A stretch of 64,000 nt of DNA from Devosia sp. SL43 (GCF_021729885.1 NZ_CP063401.1:992001-1056000); one strand, 5' to 3'; shown: positions 26,445-33,990, numbered from the stretch's first letter. Notes: generated from the letters alone by a model not told the origin. Numbers and translations: made by a program.

Positions 26445-27497
26445 ATGGTTTTGGGAATGGACAATCCGGCAACGGGCCGCGCTGGCGGGCGCGTCACCAT
26501 TCGTGAGGTGGCCGAACATGCCGGTGTGTCGGTGGCTGCCGTTTCCAAGGTCATGCGCGACGCCTATGGCGTAAGTGCAGACATGCGCGCCAAGGTCGAG
26601 TCTTCGATCGCAGCGCTCAACTATCGTCCGAGCGCCGCCGCGCGCGGCATGCGCGGCCAGACCTACACCATCGGTGTGCTTATGGTGGACATCAAGAACC
26701 CGTTTTTTCCGCTACTGTTGGACGGCATCAGCGACAGCCTGGCCGGCACGCAATATGTCCCGCTGATCGGCATCGGACGCGGCCAGCCAACCCTTGAGAC
26801 CACGATCGTACACGCGCTGATCGACCGGCAGGTGGACGGACTCATCCTCATCGGTCAGCGCATGGATACCGCCGTTGTCGAGGTCCTTGCACGCGAAGTT
26901 CCGGTCGTCATGATCGGCCATCACGAGCCGGGTGCCACCACTTTCGACTCTGCCAACAACGATGATGAACGCGGCGGGGCGCTAGCTGTCGAATACTTGC
27001 TGCAACAGGGTTACAAGCGTCCTGCGATGATTACCTTGGGTAAGGATCAGGGCCGTGCCGACGTGTCACGCAAACGCGAAGTGGGCTTCACCAGAGCCAT
27101 GCGCGAGGCAGGATTTGACGACCGGACGATCCGCATAGCCGAAGCCTACGAGGGCATCGACGACGTTACGGCCACCGTCCGCAGCCTGATCGAAGGGCAG
27201 GAACCGCCGGACGCCATTTTCGGCTGGGCGGACTACTATGCCCTCGAAGTGCTAAGCGCAGTGCGTTCGCTGGGCTTGCGCGTGCCGGAGGATATCGGCG
27301 TCATCGGTTACGACAATTCCCCGCCCTGTGCATTCACTCAGAACGACTTGACCAGCATCGACCAGAAGGGCCGCGAGATCGGCCGCAATGCCGCTCGCCT
27401 GCTGCTGGAGCGTATTGGCGGACGCATGACTGCTGAGCACTTCATCGCTTCGCCGACCGTGAGTACTCGCGGTAGCACACGACGAAAGACCAAGTAA
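26445..27497 (+). CDS. LacI-family transcriptional regulator
   Basis: The 350-residue regulator has an N-terminal LacI helix-turn-helix (TIREVAEHAGVSVAAVSKVM, about residues 18-37) and hinge helix (YRPSAAARGMRGQ), followed by a periplasmic-binding-protein-like sugar domain (about 70-345). It is divergent from the rhamnoside operon and the gap holds an inverted-repeat operator, so it most likely represses that operon until a rhamnose-related inducer binds. ATG 26457 is an alternative start; neither has a strong ribosome site. Confidence 0.92.
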   Translation: MVLGMDNPATGRAGGRVTIREVAEHAGVSVAAVSKVMRDAYGVSADMRAKVESSIAALNYRPSAAARGMRGQTYTIGVLMVDIKNPFFPLLLDGISDSLAGTQYVPLIGIGRGQPTLETTIVHALIDRQVDGLILIGQRMDTAVVEVLAREVPVVMIGHHEPGATTFDSANNDDERGGALAVEYLLQQGYKRPAMITLGKDQGRADVSRKREVGFTRAMREAGFDDRTIRIAEAYEGIDDVTATVRSLIEGQEPPDAIFGWADYYALEVLSAVRSLGLRVPEDIGVIGYDNSPPCAFTQNDLTSIDQKGREIGRNAARLLLERIGGRMTAEHFIASPTVSTRGSTRRKTK

Positions 27498-27543
27498 TCC
27501 CAATGCGTTAGTACAATCGGCAGATTCAAAGTTGCAGGCCAGG

Positions 27544-27571
27544 TTGACATATCGCCGACCTCCCCTATCCT
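27544..27571 (+). promoter_or_regulatory. Housekeeping-type promoter of the ABC-F gene
   Basis: TTGACA (27544-27549), 16 bases, TATCCT (27566-27571). Predicted start near 27578. The leader begins with a stem CCGTCC (27573-27578) pairing with GGACGG (27595-27600), then the small open frame at 27607. Confidence 0.6.
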
Positions 27572-27606
27572 TCCGTCCATCCGCAGCACTGACCGGACGG
27601 TACCCA

Positions 27607-27708
27607 ATGGAATTCTCGGTGAACGACTGCCTCGCCCGCATCGCTCACCTGGAATCCGCCCATGTCCGCCTCTGTTTCGCTTCACCAGCTTTCTTATTCG
27701 ACGCCTGA
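27607..27708 (+). CDS. Possible 33-residue upstream peptide overlapping the ABC-F start
   Basis: ATG 27607 opens MEFSVNDCLARIAHLESAHV and stops at 27706-27708, 47 bases inside the ABC-F gene and in another frame. It sits just after the leader hairpin of the predicted transcript. Leader peptides that stall ribosomes control several antibiotic-resistance ABC-F genes, so a regulatory role is conceivable. There is no ribosome site better than GGTACCC, and the frame could also be chance. Confidence 0.3.
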   Translation: MEFSVNDCLARIAHLESAHVRLCFASPAFLFDA

Positions 27709-29242
27709 TGGCCAACCGCTTTTCACCGATCTCGAACTGTCGTTTGGTGCTGGCCGCACTGGCCTGATAGGCCGCAACGGCACCGGCAAATCCACCCTGC
27801 TCCGCATAATCGACGGCGAGATTGAGCCAGCCAGCGGCACCGTCTTGCGCAACGCCACGTTGGGCATGCTGCGCCAATCAGTGCAGGCCGACAGCGACCA
27901 GACCGTCGCCGAAGCACTTGGTGTGCGACCCGCGCTGGAACGGCTCGATAGACTCGAACAGGGTACGGGCACGCTGAATGACGGCGCCGAGGCCGATTGG
28001 ACGCTTCCCGGACGAATCGAGTCGGCGCTCAACAGCTGTGGTCTGCCGCCGCTAGACTCGGAGCGCGCAATCGCCACGCTGAGCGGCGGCCAACGCACCC
28101 GTCTGGCGCTGGCCGCGCTGATTCTGGGTGGGCCCGATATCATCCTGCTCGACGAACCCACCAACAATCTCGACGCCGAAGGTCGCAATGCGGTGGTCGA
28201 ACTGCTGCATCGCTGGCGTGGTGCAGCGATCGTGGTCAGCCACGACCGCGCCTTACTGCGCGAAATGGACGCCATCGTTGAGCTGACGACGCTCGGCGCC
28301 ACGACCTATGGCGGCAACTGGGACCATTATGCCGAGCGCAAGGCGCTTGAACTGGCGGCGGCCGCCCACGGCCTCGCCTCGGCCGAGCGTCAGGTTGCCG
28401 ACATCGACCGCAAGATCCAGGCCCAAGCCGAACGCAAGGCGCGCAAGGATGGCGCCGGTGCCCGCAAGGGCGGCATTCCGCGCATTCTGCTCGGTGGCAT
28501 GAAGGAGAATGCGGAGAATTCGAGCGGTGAGAATGCCCGGCTAGCCAATCGCCAGCGTTCGGATGCGACCCAAGCCGCAAGCGAAGCGCGCGCCAAGGTA
28601 GAAATCCTCACACCGCTGACGGTGAAGCTCGCCTCATCCAATCTCCCCGCCGGTCGCACTGTATTGGTTGCGTCGGGACTGACCGGTGGACCTGAGGGTA
28701 TCGAACCGGTGATCCGCGACTTCAACTTGTCGATGACAGGGCCAGAGCGGGTCGCCATCACCGGCCCCAATGGCTCCGGCAAAACCACGCTGCTCCGGTT
28801 GCTCACCGGGGATCTGAGACCCATCGCCGGTCACGGGGATATCCTGGTGCCCTATGCCCTGCTCGACCAGACGGTGAGTCTGCTCGATCCGACCCTCAGC
28901 ATTCGCGACAATTTTCGTCGGCTCAACCCGGCTGCCGATGAGAATACAGGTCGCGCTGCCCTGGCCCGCTTCATGTTCCGCGCCGATGCGGCATTACAAA
29001 TCGTGGGCACGCTGAGCGGTGGGGAGATGCTGCGCGCCGGTCTCGCCTGCACCATCGGCGGCAATAGCCCGCCGCAACTGCTGATCCTCGACGAACCCGC
29101 CAACCACCTGGATATCCAGGCCGTCGAGGAACTCGAAGCCGGCCTGCGGGGCTATGATGGCGCCCTGCTCGTCATCAGCCACGACAGAGATTTTCTTTCC
29201 GCGATCTCGGTCGAAAGGACCATCTCGCTTGCGCCGGTTTAA
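27662..29242 (+). CDS. ABC-F family ATPase (ribosome-associated, duplicated ATPase domains)
   Basis: The 526-residue protein has two ATPase domains and no membrane segments. Domain 1 has Walker A GRNGTGKST and signature LSGGQRTRLALA with LDEPTNNLD. Domain 2 has GPNGSGKTT, a slightly degenerate signature LSGGEMLRAGLAC and LDEPANHLD. The linker (about 220-330) is basic and helical (KIQAQAERKARKDGAGARKG), as in ABC-F proteins that bind the ribosomal E site. Members act in translation regulation or antibiotic protection; which applies here cannot be told. It has its own promoter and a possible upstream peptide. Confidence 0.9.
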   Translation: MSASVSLHQLSYSTPDGQPLFTDLELSFGAGRTGLIGRNGTGKSTLLRIIDGEIEPASGTVLRNATLGMLRQSVQADSDQTVAEALGVRPALERLDRLEQGTGTLNDGAEADWTLPGRIESALNSCGLPPLDSERAIATLSGGQRTRLALAALILGGPDIILLDEPTNNLDAEGRNAVVELLHRWRGAAIVVSHDRALLREMDAIVELTTLGATTYGGNWDHYAERKALELAAAAHGLASAERQVADIDRKIQAQAERKARKDGAGARKGGIPRILLGGMKENAENSSGENARLANRQRSDATQAASEARAKVEILTPLTVKLASSNLPAGRTVLVASGLTGGPEGIEPVIRDFNLSMTGPERVAITGPNGSGKTTLLRLLTGDLRPIAGHGDILVPYALLDQTVSLLDPTLSIRDNFRRLNPAADENTGRAALARFMFRADAALQIVGTLSGGEMLRAGLACTIGGNSPPQLLILDEPANHLDIQAVEELEAGLRGYDGALLVISHDRDFLSAISVERTISLAPV

Positions 29243-29255
29243 GAAATTTATCGGA

Positions 29256-29308
29256 TGAACGAAATCTGAATCCCGAGTTCACCCCCAGTTCCAACGCCCC
29301 GGTCTAAT
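29256..29308 (+). promoter_or_regulatory. Curli-locus promoter, copy 1
   Basis: The block TGAACGAAATCTGAAT (29256-29271) contains TGAA repeats 11 bases apart, GTTC lies at 29288-29291, and TAAT at 29305-29308. The same three elements with identical spacing precede the other two curlin genes. The tandem TGAA repeats resemble OmpR-type response-regulator sites. Confidence 0.6.
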
Positions 29309-29366
29309 CCTCATGTCATCGGCAAGAAGCGCTCGGAGGGAGCGCAGCCAAACAGGAGAGACCAAA

Positions 29367-29798
29367 ATGAAACGCATCATCATCACCACCGCAATCGCCG
29401 CAGTTCTCGCAGTTTCCGCCTCGCCCGCTTTCGCCGCCGGCATCTTCGTCAATCAGTTCGGCTTCGGCAACCAGGCCGGTGGCCAGCAGATCGGCGCTGG
29501 TAATACCATCGGTATCGGCCAGAACGGCATCAACAACGGCGGTATCGTCCAGCAGTTCGGCAACGGCAACACCGGCGCCGTCGGCCAGGTCGGCGTCAAC
29601 AACGGCGCTGACATCTGGCAGCAGGGCAACAACAATGCCGGTGGCGTTGGCCAGTTCGGCAGCAACCACACCGCAGTCCTGACCCAGGACGGTAACGGCA
29701 ACGTCGCCGCCGGTGTCCAGGTCGGCAACAACTGCAATGCCAACGTGACCCAGGCTGGTTCGGGCAACGTGACGGCCTTCGTGCAGGCCTGCCCCTGA
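29367..29798 (+). CDS. Curlin-repeat amyloid subunit 1 (CsgA/CsgB-like)
   Basis: The 143-residue secreted protein has a signal peptide (MKRIIITTAIAAVLAVSASP, cleavage near AFAAG). It then has about six to seven curlin-type repeats of the form Q-x-G-x2-N-x5-Q, for example QQFGNGNTGAVGQVGVNNGA. These form the beta-solenoid of curli fibres. Two Cys near the C-terminus (spaced C-X18-C) are unlike E. coli CsgA. ATG 29367 has AGGAG eight bases upstream; the longer frame from 29313 is not used. It is followed by a CsgH-type chaperone gene. No csgG, csgE or csgF is in the window. Confidence 0.88.
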   Translation: MKRIIITTAIAAVLAVSASPAFAAGIFVNQFGFGNQAGGQQIGAGNTIGIGQNGINNGGIVQQFGNGNTGAVGQVGVNNGADIWQQGNNNAGGVGQFGSNHTAVLTQDGNGNVAAGVQVGNNCNANVTQAGSGNVTAFVQACP

Positions 29799-29822
29799 TC
29801 GGTCCTGACGTGAATTGCTGAT

Positions 29823-29849
29823 GGCCGGAAGGGAGGCCCCCTTCCGGCC
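29823..29849 (+). terminator. Hairpin between curlin 1 and csgH 1
   Basis: GGCCGGAAGGG (29823-29833) pairs perfectly with CCCTTCCGGCC (29839-29849). There is no T-run, so it may protect the curlin message or reduce read-through rather than terminate fully. Confidence 0.5.
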
Positions 29850-29879
29850 TATCGTTCAAACCAGTTCCAGGAGGATACC

Positions 29880-30269
29880 ATGATCACCAAGTCCCTACGC
29901 ACCGGCACCATCGCCTTGATGGGCCTCGGCATTGCCGCCATCGCCGCAACTTCCGGCATGGCCCACTCCACCGCCGACAGCATCCAGTGCGGCATCGCCG
30001 AAGGTTCCGAGCGCGGCATGCTCGCCCTTGAAGGCACCATCCTGAGCCCGGTTGCCCTGAGCGGCGAATACCGCTTCAGCATCCGCAGCTCCGGCAATGG
30101 CGGCTCGTCCAACATCAGCCAGGGCGGCTACTTCACCGTCGCGGCCAATCAGGCGACGCCGATCGGCAAGGTGCTGATCAATGCCGGCTCCGCCTATGCC
30201 ATCGACTTCGACGTTACCGCCAACGGCAAGAAGCTCGATTGCAGCCAGGACGTTGCGAGCCTGCGTTGA
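29880..30269 (+). CDS. csgH: Curli-fibre chaperone CsgH-like protein 1
   Basis: The 129-residue exported protein has a signal peptide (IALMGLGIAAIAATSGMAHS) and a beta-sandwich-like domain with a Cys pair (IQCGIAEG and KLDCSQD). It contains GTILSPVALSGEYRFSIRSS. This matches CsgH, described in alphaproteobacteria as a periplasmic inhibitor of premature curlin polymerisation. It lies directly after the curlin gene, separated by a hairpin, and is paralogous to the gene at 30992-31378. Confidence 0.85.
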   Translation: MITKSLRTGTIALMGLGIAAIAATSGMAHSTADSIQCGIAEGSERGMLALEGTILSPVALSGEYRFSIRSSGNGGSSNISQGGYFTVAANQATPIGKVLINAGSAYAIDFDVTANGKKLDCSQDVASLR

Positions 30270-30291
30270 AACCACAAACATCAACGGCATG

Positions 30292-30326
30292 AAGGGGTTC
30301 CGGGAAACTGGGACCCCTTTTCTTTT
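30292..30326 (+). terminator. Terminator after csgH 1
   Basis: AAGGGGT (30292-30298) pairs with ACCCCTT (30313-30319), followed by TTCTTTT. It ends the first curlin-csgH unit before the second promoter copy. Confidence 0.75.
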
Positions 30327-30351
30327 GTGCTTCGACCACTATTTTTGCGCG

Positions 30352-30404
30352 TGAACGAACTATGAATGCATCGCTCCAGATCGGTTCAGTGGCGCCCTCC
30401 TAAT
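30352..30404 (+). promoter_or_regulatory. Curli-locus promoter, copy 2
   Basis: TGAACGAACTATGAAT (30352-30367), GTTC (30384-30387) and TAAT (30401-30404) have the same spacing as copies 1 and 3. The block 30381-30420 is also nearly identical to copy 3. Confidence 0.6.
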
Positions 30405-30466
30405 GTCTGGTCATCAGCTGGAACAACCCAGCAAGCCATGCACCAGAAGCCAACAGGAGAGACGCC

Positions 30467-30910
30467 ATGACCACCAAGTTCACCAAGACCCTCGTCGCCG
30501 CCCTTGCCGCCGCCGTCATCGCCGTCACCGCGGCTCCCGCCATGGCCAACGACGTGTTCGTCAATCAGTTCGGCTTCGGCAACTCCGCCGGCGGTAACCA
30601 GATGGGCTGGAATAACACGTTCGGCGTCCACCAGACGGGCAACGGCAATACCGGCATCGGCCACCAGAACGGCGGCAACAATGTCGGCGCCATCGGCCAG
30701 CAGGGCAACGGCAACTATGGTGATACCTGGCAGCAGGGTTGGAACAACGCCGCAGGCGTCGGCCAGTTCGGCAACAACCACAGCGCCGTCCTTACCCAGA
30801 ACGGCAATGGCAACGTCGCCGCCGGCGTACAGGTCGGCAACAATTGCAATGCCAACGTGACCCAGGCCGGCACCGGCAACGTGACCGCCTTCGTCCAGGC
30901 CTGCCCCTGA
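30467..30910 (+). CDS. Curlin-repeat amyloid subunit 2 (CsgA/CsgB-like)
   Basis: The 147-residue protein starts with a signal peptide (MTTKFTKTLVAALAAAVIAV, cleavage near APAMAN) and carries curlin repeats such as HQTGNGNTGIGHQNGGNNVG. The C-terminal 40 residues are almost identical to curlin 1, including the C-X18-C pair and the ending QACP. The start of the mature protein (FVNQFGFGN) is also shared. It is therefore a recent tandem duplicate. It lies between its own promoter copy and a second csgH gene. Confidence 0.88.
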   Translation: MTTKFTKTLVAALAAAVIAVTAAPAMANDVFVNQFGFGNSAGGNQMGWNNTFGVHQTGNGNTGIGHQNGGNNVGAIGQQGNGNYGDTWQQGWNNAAGVGQFGNNHSAVLTQNGNGNVAAGVQVGNNCNANVTQAGTGNVTAFVQACP

Positions 30911-30936
30911 TCCGTCCCTGACGTGAATTGTTGATG

Positions 30937-30964
30937 GCCGGAAGGGATTTCCCTTCCGGCTTTT
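30937..30964 (+). terminator. Intrinsic terminator-like hairpin between curlin 2 and csgH 2
   Basis: GCCGGAAGGG (30937-30946) pairs perfectly with CCCTTCCGGC (30951-30960), then TTTT. As an attenuator it would make more curlin than chaperone message. Confidence 0.65.
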
Positions 30965-30991
30965 CGCTTAACCCAGTCTCAGGAGAATACC

Positions 30992-31378
30992 ATGATCAGC
31001 CAAACCATCCGCTTCAGCGCCGCCGCCCTGCTTGGCATCGGCATCACCGCTATCGCCGCCACCTCCGGCATGGCCAATTCGGGCTCGACCATCCAGTGCG
31101 GCATTGTCGAAAGCAGCCAGGGCGGCATGCTCACTCTGGAAGGCACCATTCTCAGCCCGGTCGCTCTGACCGGCGAATACAAGTTCGCCATTCGCAGCTC
31201 CAGCAATGGCGGCTCGTCCAGCATCAGCCAGGGCGGATATTTCTCGGTCGAGGCCAACCAGGCGACAGCGATCGGCAAGGTCCAGATCAATGCCGGCTCG
31301 ACCTACGACGTCGACTTCGACGTCACCGCCGACGGCACGAAACTCAACTGCAGCCAGGAATATTCAGACCTGCGTTGA
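30992..31378 (+). CDS. csgH: Curli-fibre chaperone CsgH-like protein 2
   Basis: The 128-residue exported protein is a close paralogue of the first CsgH: the same signal-peptide form (LLGIGITAIAATSGMANS), the same Cys pair (IQCGIVES, KLNCSQE) and the block GTILSPVALTGEYKFAIRSS. Its job would be to keep curlin subunits soluble in the periplasm. It lies after curlin 2, behind a terminator-like hairpin. Confidence 0.85.
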   Translation: MISQTIRFSAAALLGIGITAIAATSGMANSGSTIQCGIVESSQGGMLTLEGTILSPVALTGEYKFAIRSSSNGGSSSISQGGYFSVEANQATAIGKVQINAGSTYDVDFDVTADGTKLNCSQEYSDLR

Positions 31379-31399
31379 TCTCGAAAACATCAATGAATT

Positions 31400-31435
31400 A
31401 AAGGGGTTCCGGGAGACTGGATCCCCTTTCTGTTT
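31400..31435 (+). terminator. Terminator after csgH 2
   Basis: AAAGGGG (31400-31406) pairs with CCCCTTT (31423-31429), then CTGTTTG. It is clearly a copy of the terminator at 30292-30326. Confidence 0.65.
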
Positions 31436-31460
31436 GGGTATTCCAGACAAATTTGGCGAG

Positions 31461-31513
31461 TGAACGAAATCTGAATAGGCCGCTCCGGATCGGTTCAGTG
31501 GCGCCCCCCTAAT
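31461..31513 (+). promoter_or_regulatory. Curli-locus promoter, copy 3
   Basis: TGAACGAAATCTGAAT (31461-31476), GTTC (31493-31496) and TAAT (31510-31513), with the same spacing as copies 1 and 2. Confidence 0.6.
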
Positions 31514-31578
31514 CTCTGGTCATCGGCTGGAACACCCCAGCAAGCCTTGAGACCCAAAACCCAAACAGGAGAGACGCC

Positions 31579-31998
31579 ATGACCACCAAGTTCACCAAGA
31601 CCTTCGTCGCCGCACTTGCTGCAGCCGCCATTGGCGTCGCCAGCCTTGCCGCCCCCGCAATGGCAGCCGGCCAGGTTTCCATCAGCTACACCCCCACCGA
31701 TCCGGATGAAGCAGCCGCTTTGGGCCTCGGCCTCGGACTTTTCGGCATGATCAACGGCATGGGCGCCACCGGCGCCAACGCCCAGCAGAACGGCAATTTC
31801 AACTCCGCCGGCTTCAACCAGAACGGTTCGGGCAATAACGGCGTGATCGTCCAGCAGGGCAACGGCCACAACGGCACGATCTCGCAGAACGGCAACAACA
31901 ACAGCTGCGGCCTGTTCCAGTTCGGCGAAAACACCAACGCCCAGTGTGCCCAGAACGGCAACAACGGTTCGAGCATCACCACCGTGTTCGGCTTCTAA
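31579..31998 (+). CDS. Curlin-repeat protein 3, divergent
   Basis: The 139-residue exported protein shares the promoter, leader and first residues (MTTKFTKTFVAALAAAAIG) with curlin 2 but differs after the signal peptide. A non-repeat segment follows (about 32-65, QVSISYTPTDPDEAAALGLG), then short curlin-type repeats (QQNGNFNSAGFNQNGSGNNG, VIVQQGNGHNGTISQNGNNN). Its Cys pair is C-X12-C. It ends in VFGF rather than QACP. It has no following csgH gene. A minor or nucleator subunit, comparable with CsgB, is possible but not shown. Confidence 0.8.
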   Translation: MTTKFTKTFVAALAAAAIGVASLAAPAMAAGQVSISYTPTDPDEAAALGLGLGLFGMINGMGATGANAQQNGNFNSAGFNQNGSGNNGVIVQQGNGHNGTISQNGNNNSCGLFQFGENTNAQCAQNGNNGSSITTVFGF

Positions 31999-32014
31999 GC
32001 CAACCAACCATTTT

Positions 32015-33325
32015 TTACGCAGCGGGGCCTTCGGGCCCCGTTGTCGTTTCGGCCTCTGCAAGGAACCAGGTTTCCAGCCGGCCTGCACCCTTGATCTCAA
32101 GCGCACCGCGCGGCTCATAGGCGAAGGCGGCGCCCGCCATTTCCGCAAACGACGATGACACCTGGATCCGCCCAGCTTCGCCATGCGCCTCCATGCGCTG
32201 GGCGACATTCACCGTGCTGCCCCACACATCGTAGGAAACGCGCATGTCGCCGATGACGCCGGCAATCACCGGGCCCGTATGGAGCCCGATGCGAAGTCCG
32301 AGAGGTGTATCGCCCAGCGGCCGATGGCCATCTATGAAGGCCAGCATATCCAGCGCCAGTCGGCCGGTAGCGACCGCTCCGGCGGCGGCATCCCCCGACA
32401 AACCGCCAACTGCCATGTAGCCATCCCCCATGGTCTTGATCTTGTCGACGCCGTGGCGCTCGCACAGAAGGTCAAACCCGGTGAAGACCTCGTCGAGATA
32501 ACCCACCAGAGTCTCGGCCGACACGTCGGCGGCCGCCTGGGTGAACCCGGACAGATCCGCAAACATGACGGTAGCGCCTTCGACCCGGTCGGCGATTTGC
32601 CGTTCCTCTGCTTGCTTGAGTCGGGCTGAAACCGATTTCGGCAGCATCACGTCGACAAGGGCATCCGACACCGCGACCTGCTGCGCCAGTTCCTCCTGGG
32701 CGCGATTGAGGGCTGTCAGAATGTAGGAAATACCCAGACCGTTGATGATCATCACGTTGATGATGGCCTGCGACGACAGGAACGCCCGGAAGCTGACATC
32801 GCCCGGAAGCAGAAAGCCCAACGGGTTGCCGAATTGCAGCACGGCCAGCAGTGCGATGAAAGCAGCGACGTAGAAGGCCAGATAGATCGGCCAGTTTCTG
32901 ACGCCAAACATGACCAGCATGAAGGCGGCAAGCGCGAAGTAGATGTGCAGATCGCTGGCAAGTCCCAGCGAGAACACCACGAAGCTATGGCCCACCACGA
33001 TCAGCGTGCAGAGGCATGCCGCGACGATATTGTCGCCAAATCGATGCAGCCGGTGCAGGCTTAAGGCGATCACGACGATCGCCAGGTTGTAGATGTGGAG
33101 CGGCATCAGCCCCCACAGGCTGTAGCTGGCATTCATCACCAGGTGCGACAGCGCGTTACCGGCAACCACCAGCGACCCGACATTGGCGAATGTCTGGCGC
33201 CTGATCACATCGGGATTGTCGCTGACGATGCCCATGCGCGTCAGGTGCCGCGCCCATTCCGGCCACCGAGAAGGTCGCTGCGGCGACCGTTGCACGAGAT
33301 TGCTCCGCCCGCTCATCATCGCCAT
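32015..33325 (-). CDS. Membrane-bound class III adenylate cyclase
   Basis: The 436-residue protein has about six membrane segments (about 45-200) and a C-terminal class III cyclase domain (about 245-420). Metal-binding Asp residues are seen in ATVMFADLSGFTQAAADVSA and in KIKTMGDGYMAVGG, and the adenine-selecting Lys and Asp are present (DKIKT; SYDVWGSTVNVAQRM). It makes cAMP from ATP. It is convergent with curlin 3; its last codons form the hairpin at 32023-32040. Confidence 0.9.
   Translation of the reverse strand: MAMMSGRSNLVQRSPQRPSRWPEWARHLTRMGIVSDNPDVIRRQTFANVGSLVVAGNALSHLVMNASYSLWGLMPLHIYNLAIVVIALSLHRLHRFGDNIVAACLCTLIVVGHSFVVFSLGLASDLHIYFALAAFMLVMFGVRNWPIYLAFYVAAFIALLAVLQFGNPLGFLLPGDVSFRAFLSSQAIINVMIINGLGISYILTALNRAQEELAQQVAVSDALVDVMLPKSVSARLKQAEERQIADRVEGATVMFADLSGFTQAAADVSAETLVGYLDEVFTGFDLLCERHGVDKIKTMGDGYMAVGGLSGDAAAGAVATGRLALDMLAFIDGHRPLGDTPLGLRIGLHTGPVIAGVIGDMRVSYDVWGSTVNVAQRMEAHGEAGRIQVSSSFAEMAGAAFAYEPRGALEIKGAGRLETWFLAEAETTTGPEGPAA
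32023..32049 (+). terminator. Hairpin after curlin 3 (inside the cyclase 3' end)
   Basis: CGGGGCC (32023-32029), TTCG, GGCCCCG (32034-32040), followed by TTGTCGTTT. A stable tetraloop hairpin suited to ending the plus-strand curlin message; the T-run is poor. Confidence 0.5.
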
Positions 33326-33477
33326 TCCGGCCCGATTAATTCCAGAAATGCATCAAGGCACTGGGCGCCCCCGCCCGGTCTTCGCAATGTCACATGCCTG
33401 CAGGGCGAGGCCAAGCCAAAACGGGTAGCTCTCGCGCCGGCATGCCTTCGGCACATGGCAGCTCTTCCCCACTATGC

Positions 33478-33513
33478 TTGACGCCATAAGTACACGTATT
33501 ATATGTGCACTTA
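33478..33513 (+). promoter_or_regulatory. Promoter and MarR operator of the efflux operon
   Basis: TTGACG (33478-33483), 16 bases, TATATG (33500-33505). The near-palindrome TAAGTACACGTA / TATGTGCACTTA (10 of 12 positions pair) covers the -10 and start site, ending at the ATG at 33513. It is placed for auto-repression. Confidence 0.65.
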
Positions 33514-33986
33514 TGAAATCGAAAACCCGCAGACTAGACAGCTTCAAGGAGCGCGCGCCGCTCGGATATCTCCTGTTCGACGTGGCAAAGCTGATGAAGC
33601 GCCGCTTCGAGGAAGAGGCGCGTTCCCATGGCGTGACCCTGCCGCAATGGCGGGCGCTGGCGCATGTCGCCTTCACCGACAGCATCTCGCAGGTCGCCTT
33701 GGCCCAGGCCATCGATACCGACCAGATGACGGTGTCGGGCGTGCTGGACCGGCTCGAAAAGCGCGGCCTGATCACCCGTGAGGCCGACCCCGCCGACAGC
33801 CGGGCCAAGCTCGCCCGTGTGACCGACAAGGGTCTGGCCATCGTGGAGAGTGCGCGGGCCGCCGGGACGGCAATGTATGAGGCGGCGCTGGTTGGCGTCG
33901 CACCCGAACAGACGGCCATCGCCACGGCCGTCTTGCAGCAGATGCGTAACAATCTCCTCGGCCAGGCGGCCGAGACCAAGGACTGA
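33513..33986 (+). CDS. MarR-family transcriptional regulator
   Basis: The 157-residue winged-helix regulator has the MarR pattern: SHGVTLPQWRALAHVAFTD, recognition region ALAQAIDTDQMTVSGVLDRL and the wing EADPADSRAKLARVTDKG. ATG 33513 is preferred to ATG 33474 because the latter lies upstream of the predicted -35 element. With the predicted start at about 33512, the message would be leaderless. It is first gene of marR-emrA-emrB and most likely represses them through the overlapping palindrome. Confidence 0.9.
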   Translation: MKSKTRRLDSFKERAPLGYLLFDVAKLMKRRFEEEARSHGVTLPQWRALAHVAFTDSISQVALAQAIDTDQMTVSGVLDRLEKRGLITREADPADSRAKLARVTDKGLAIVESARAAGTAMYEAALVGVAPEQTAIATAVLQQMRNNLLGQAAETKD

Positions 33987-33990
33987 TCAA

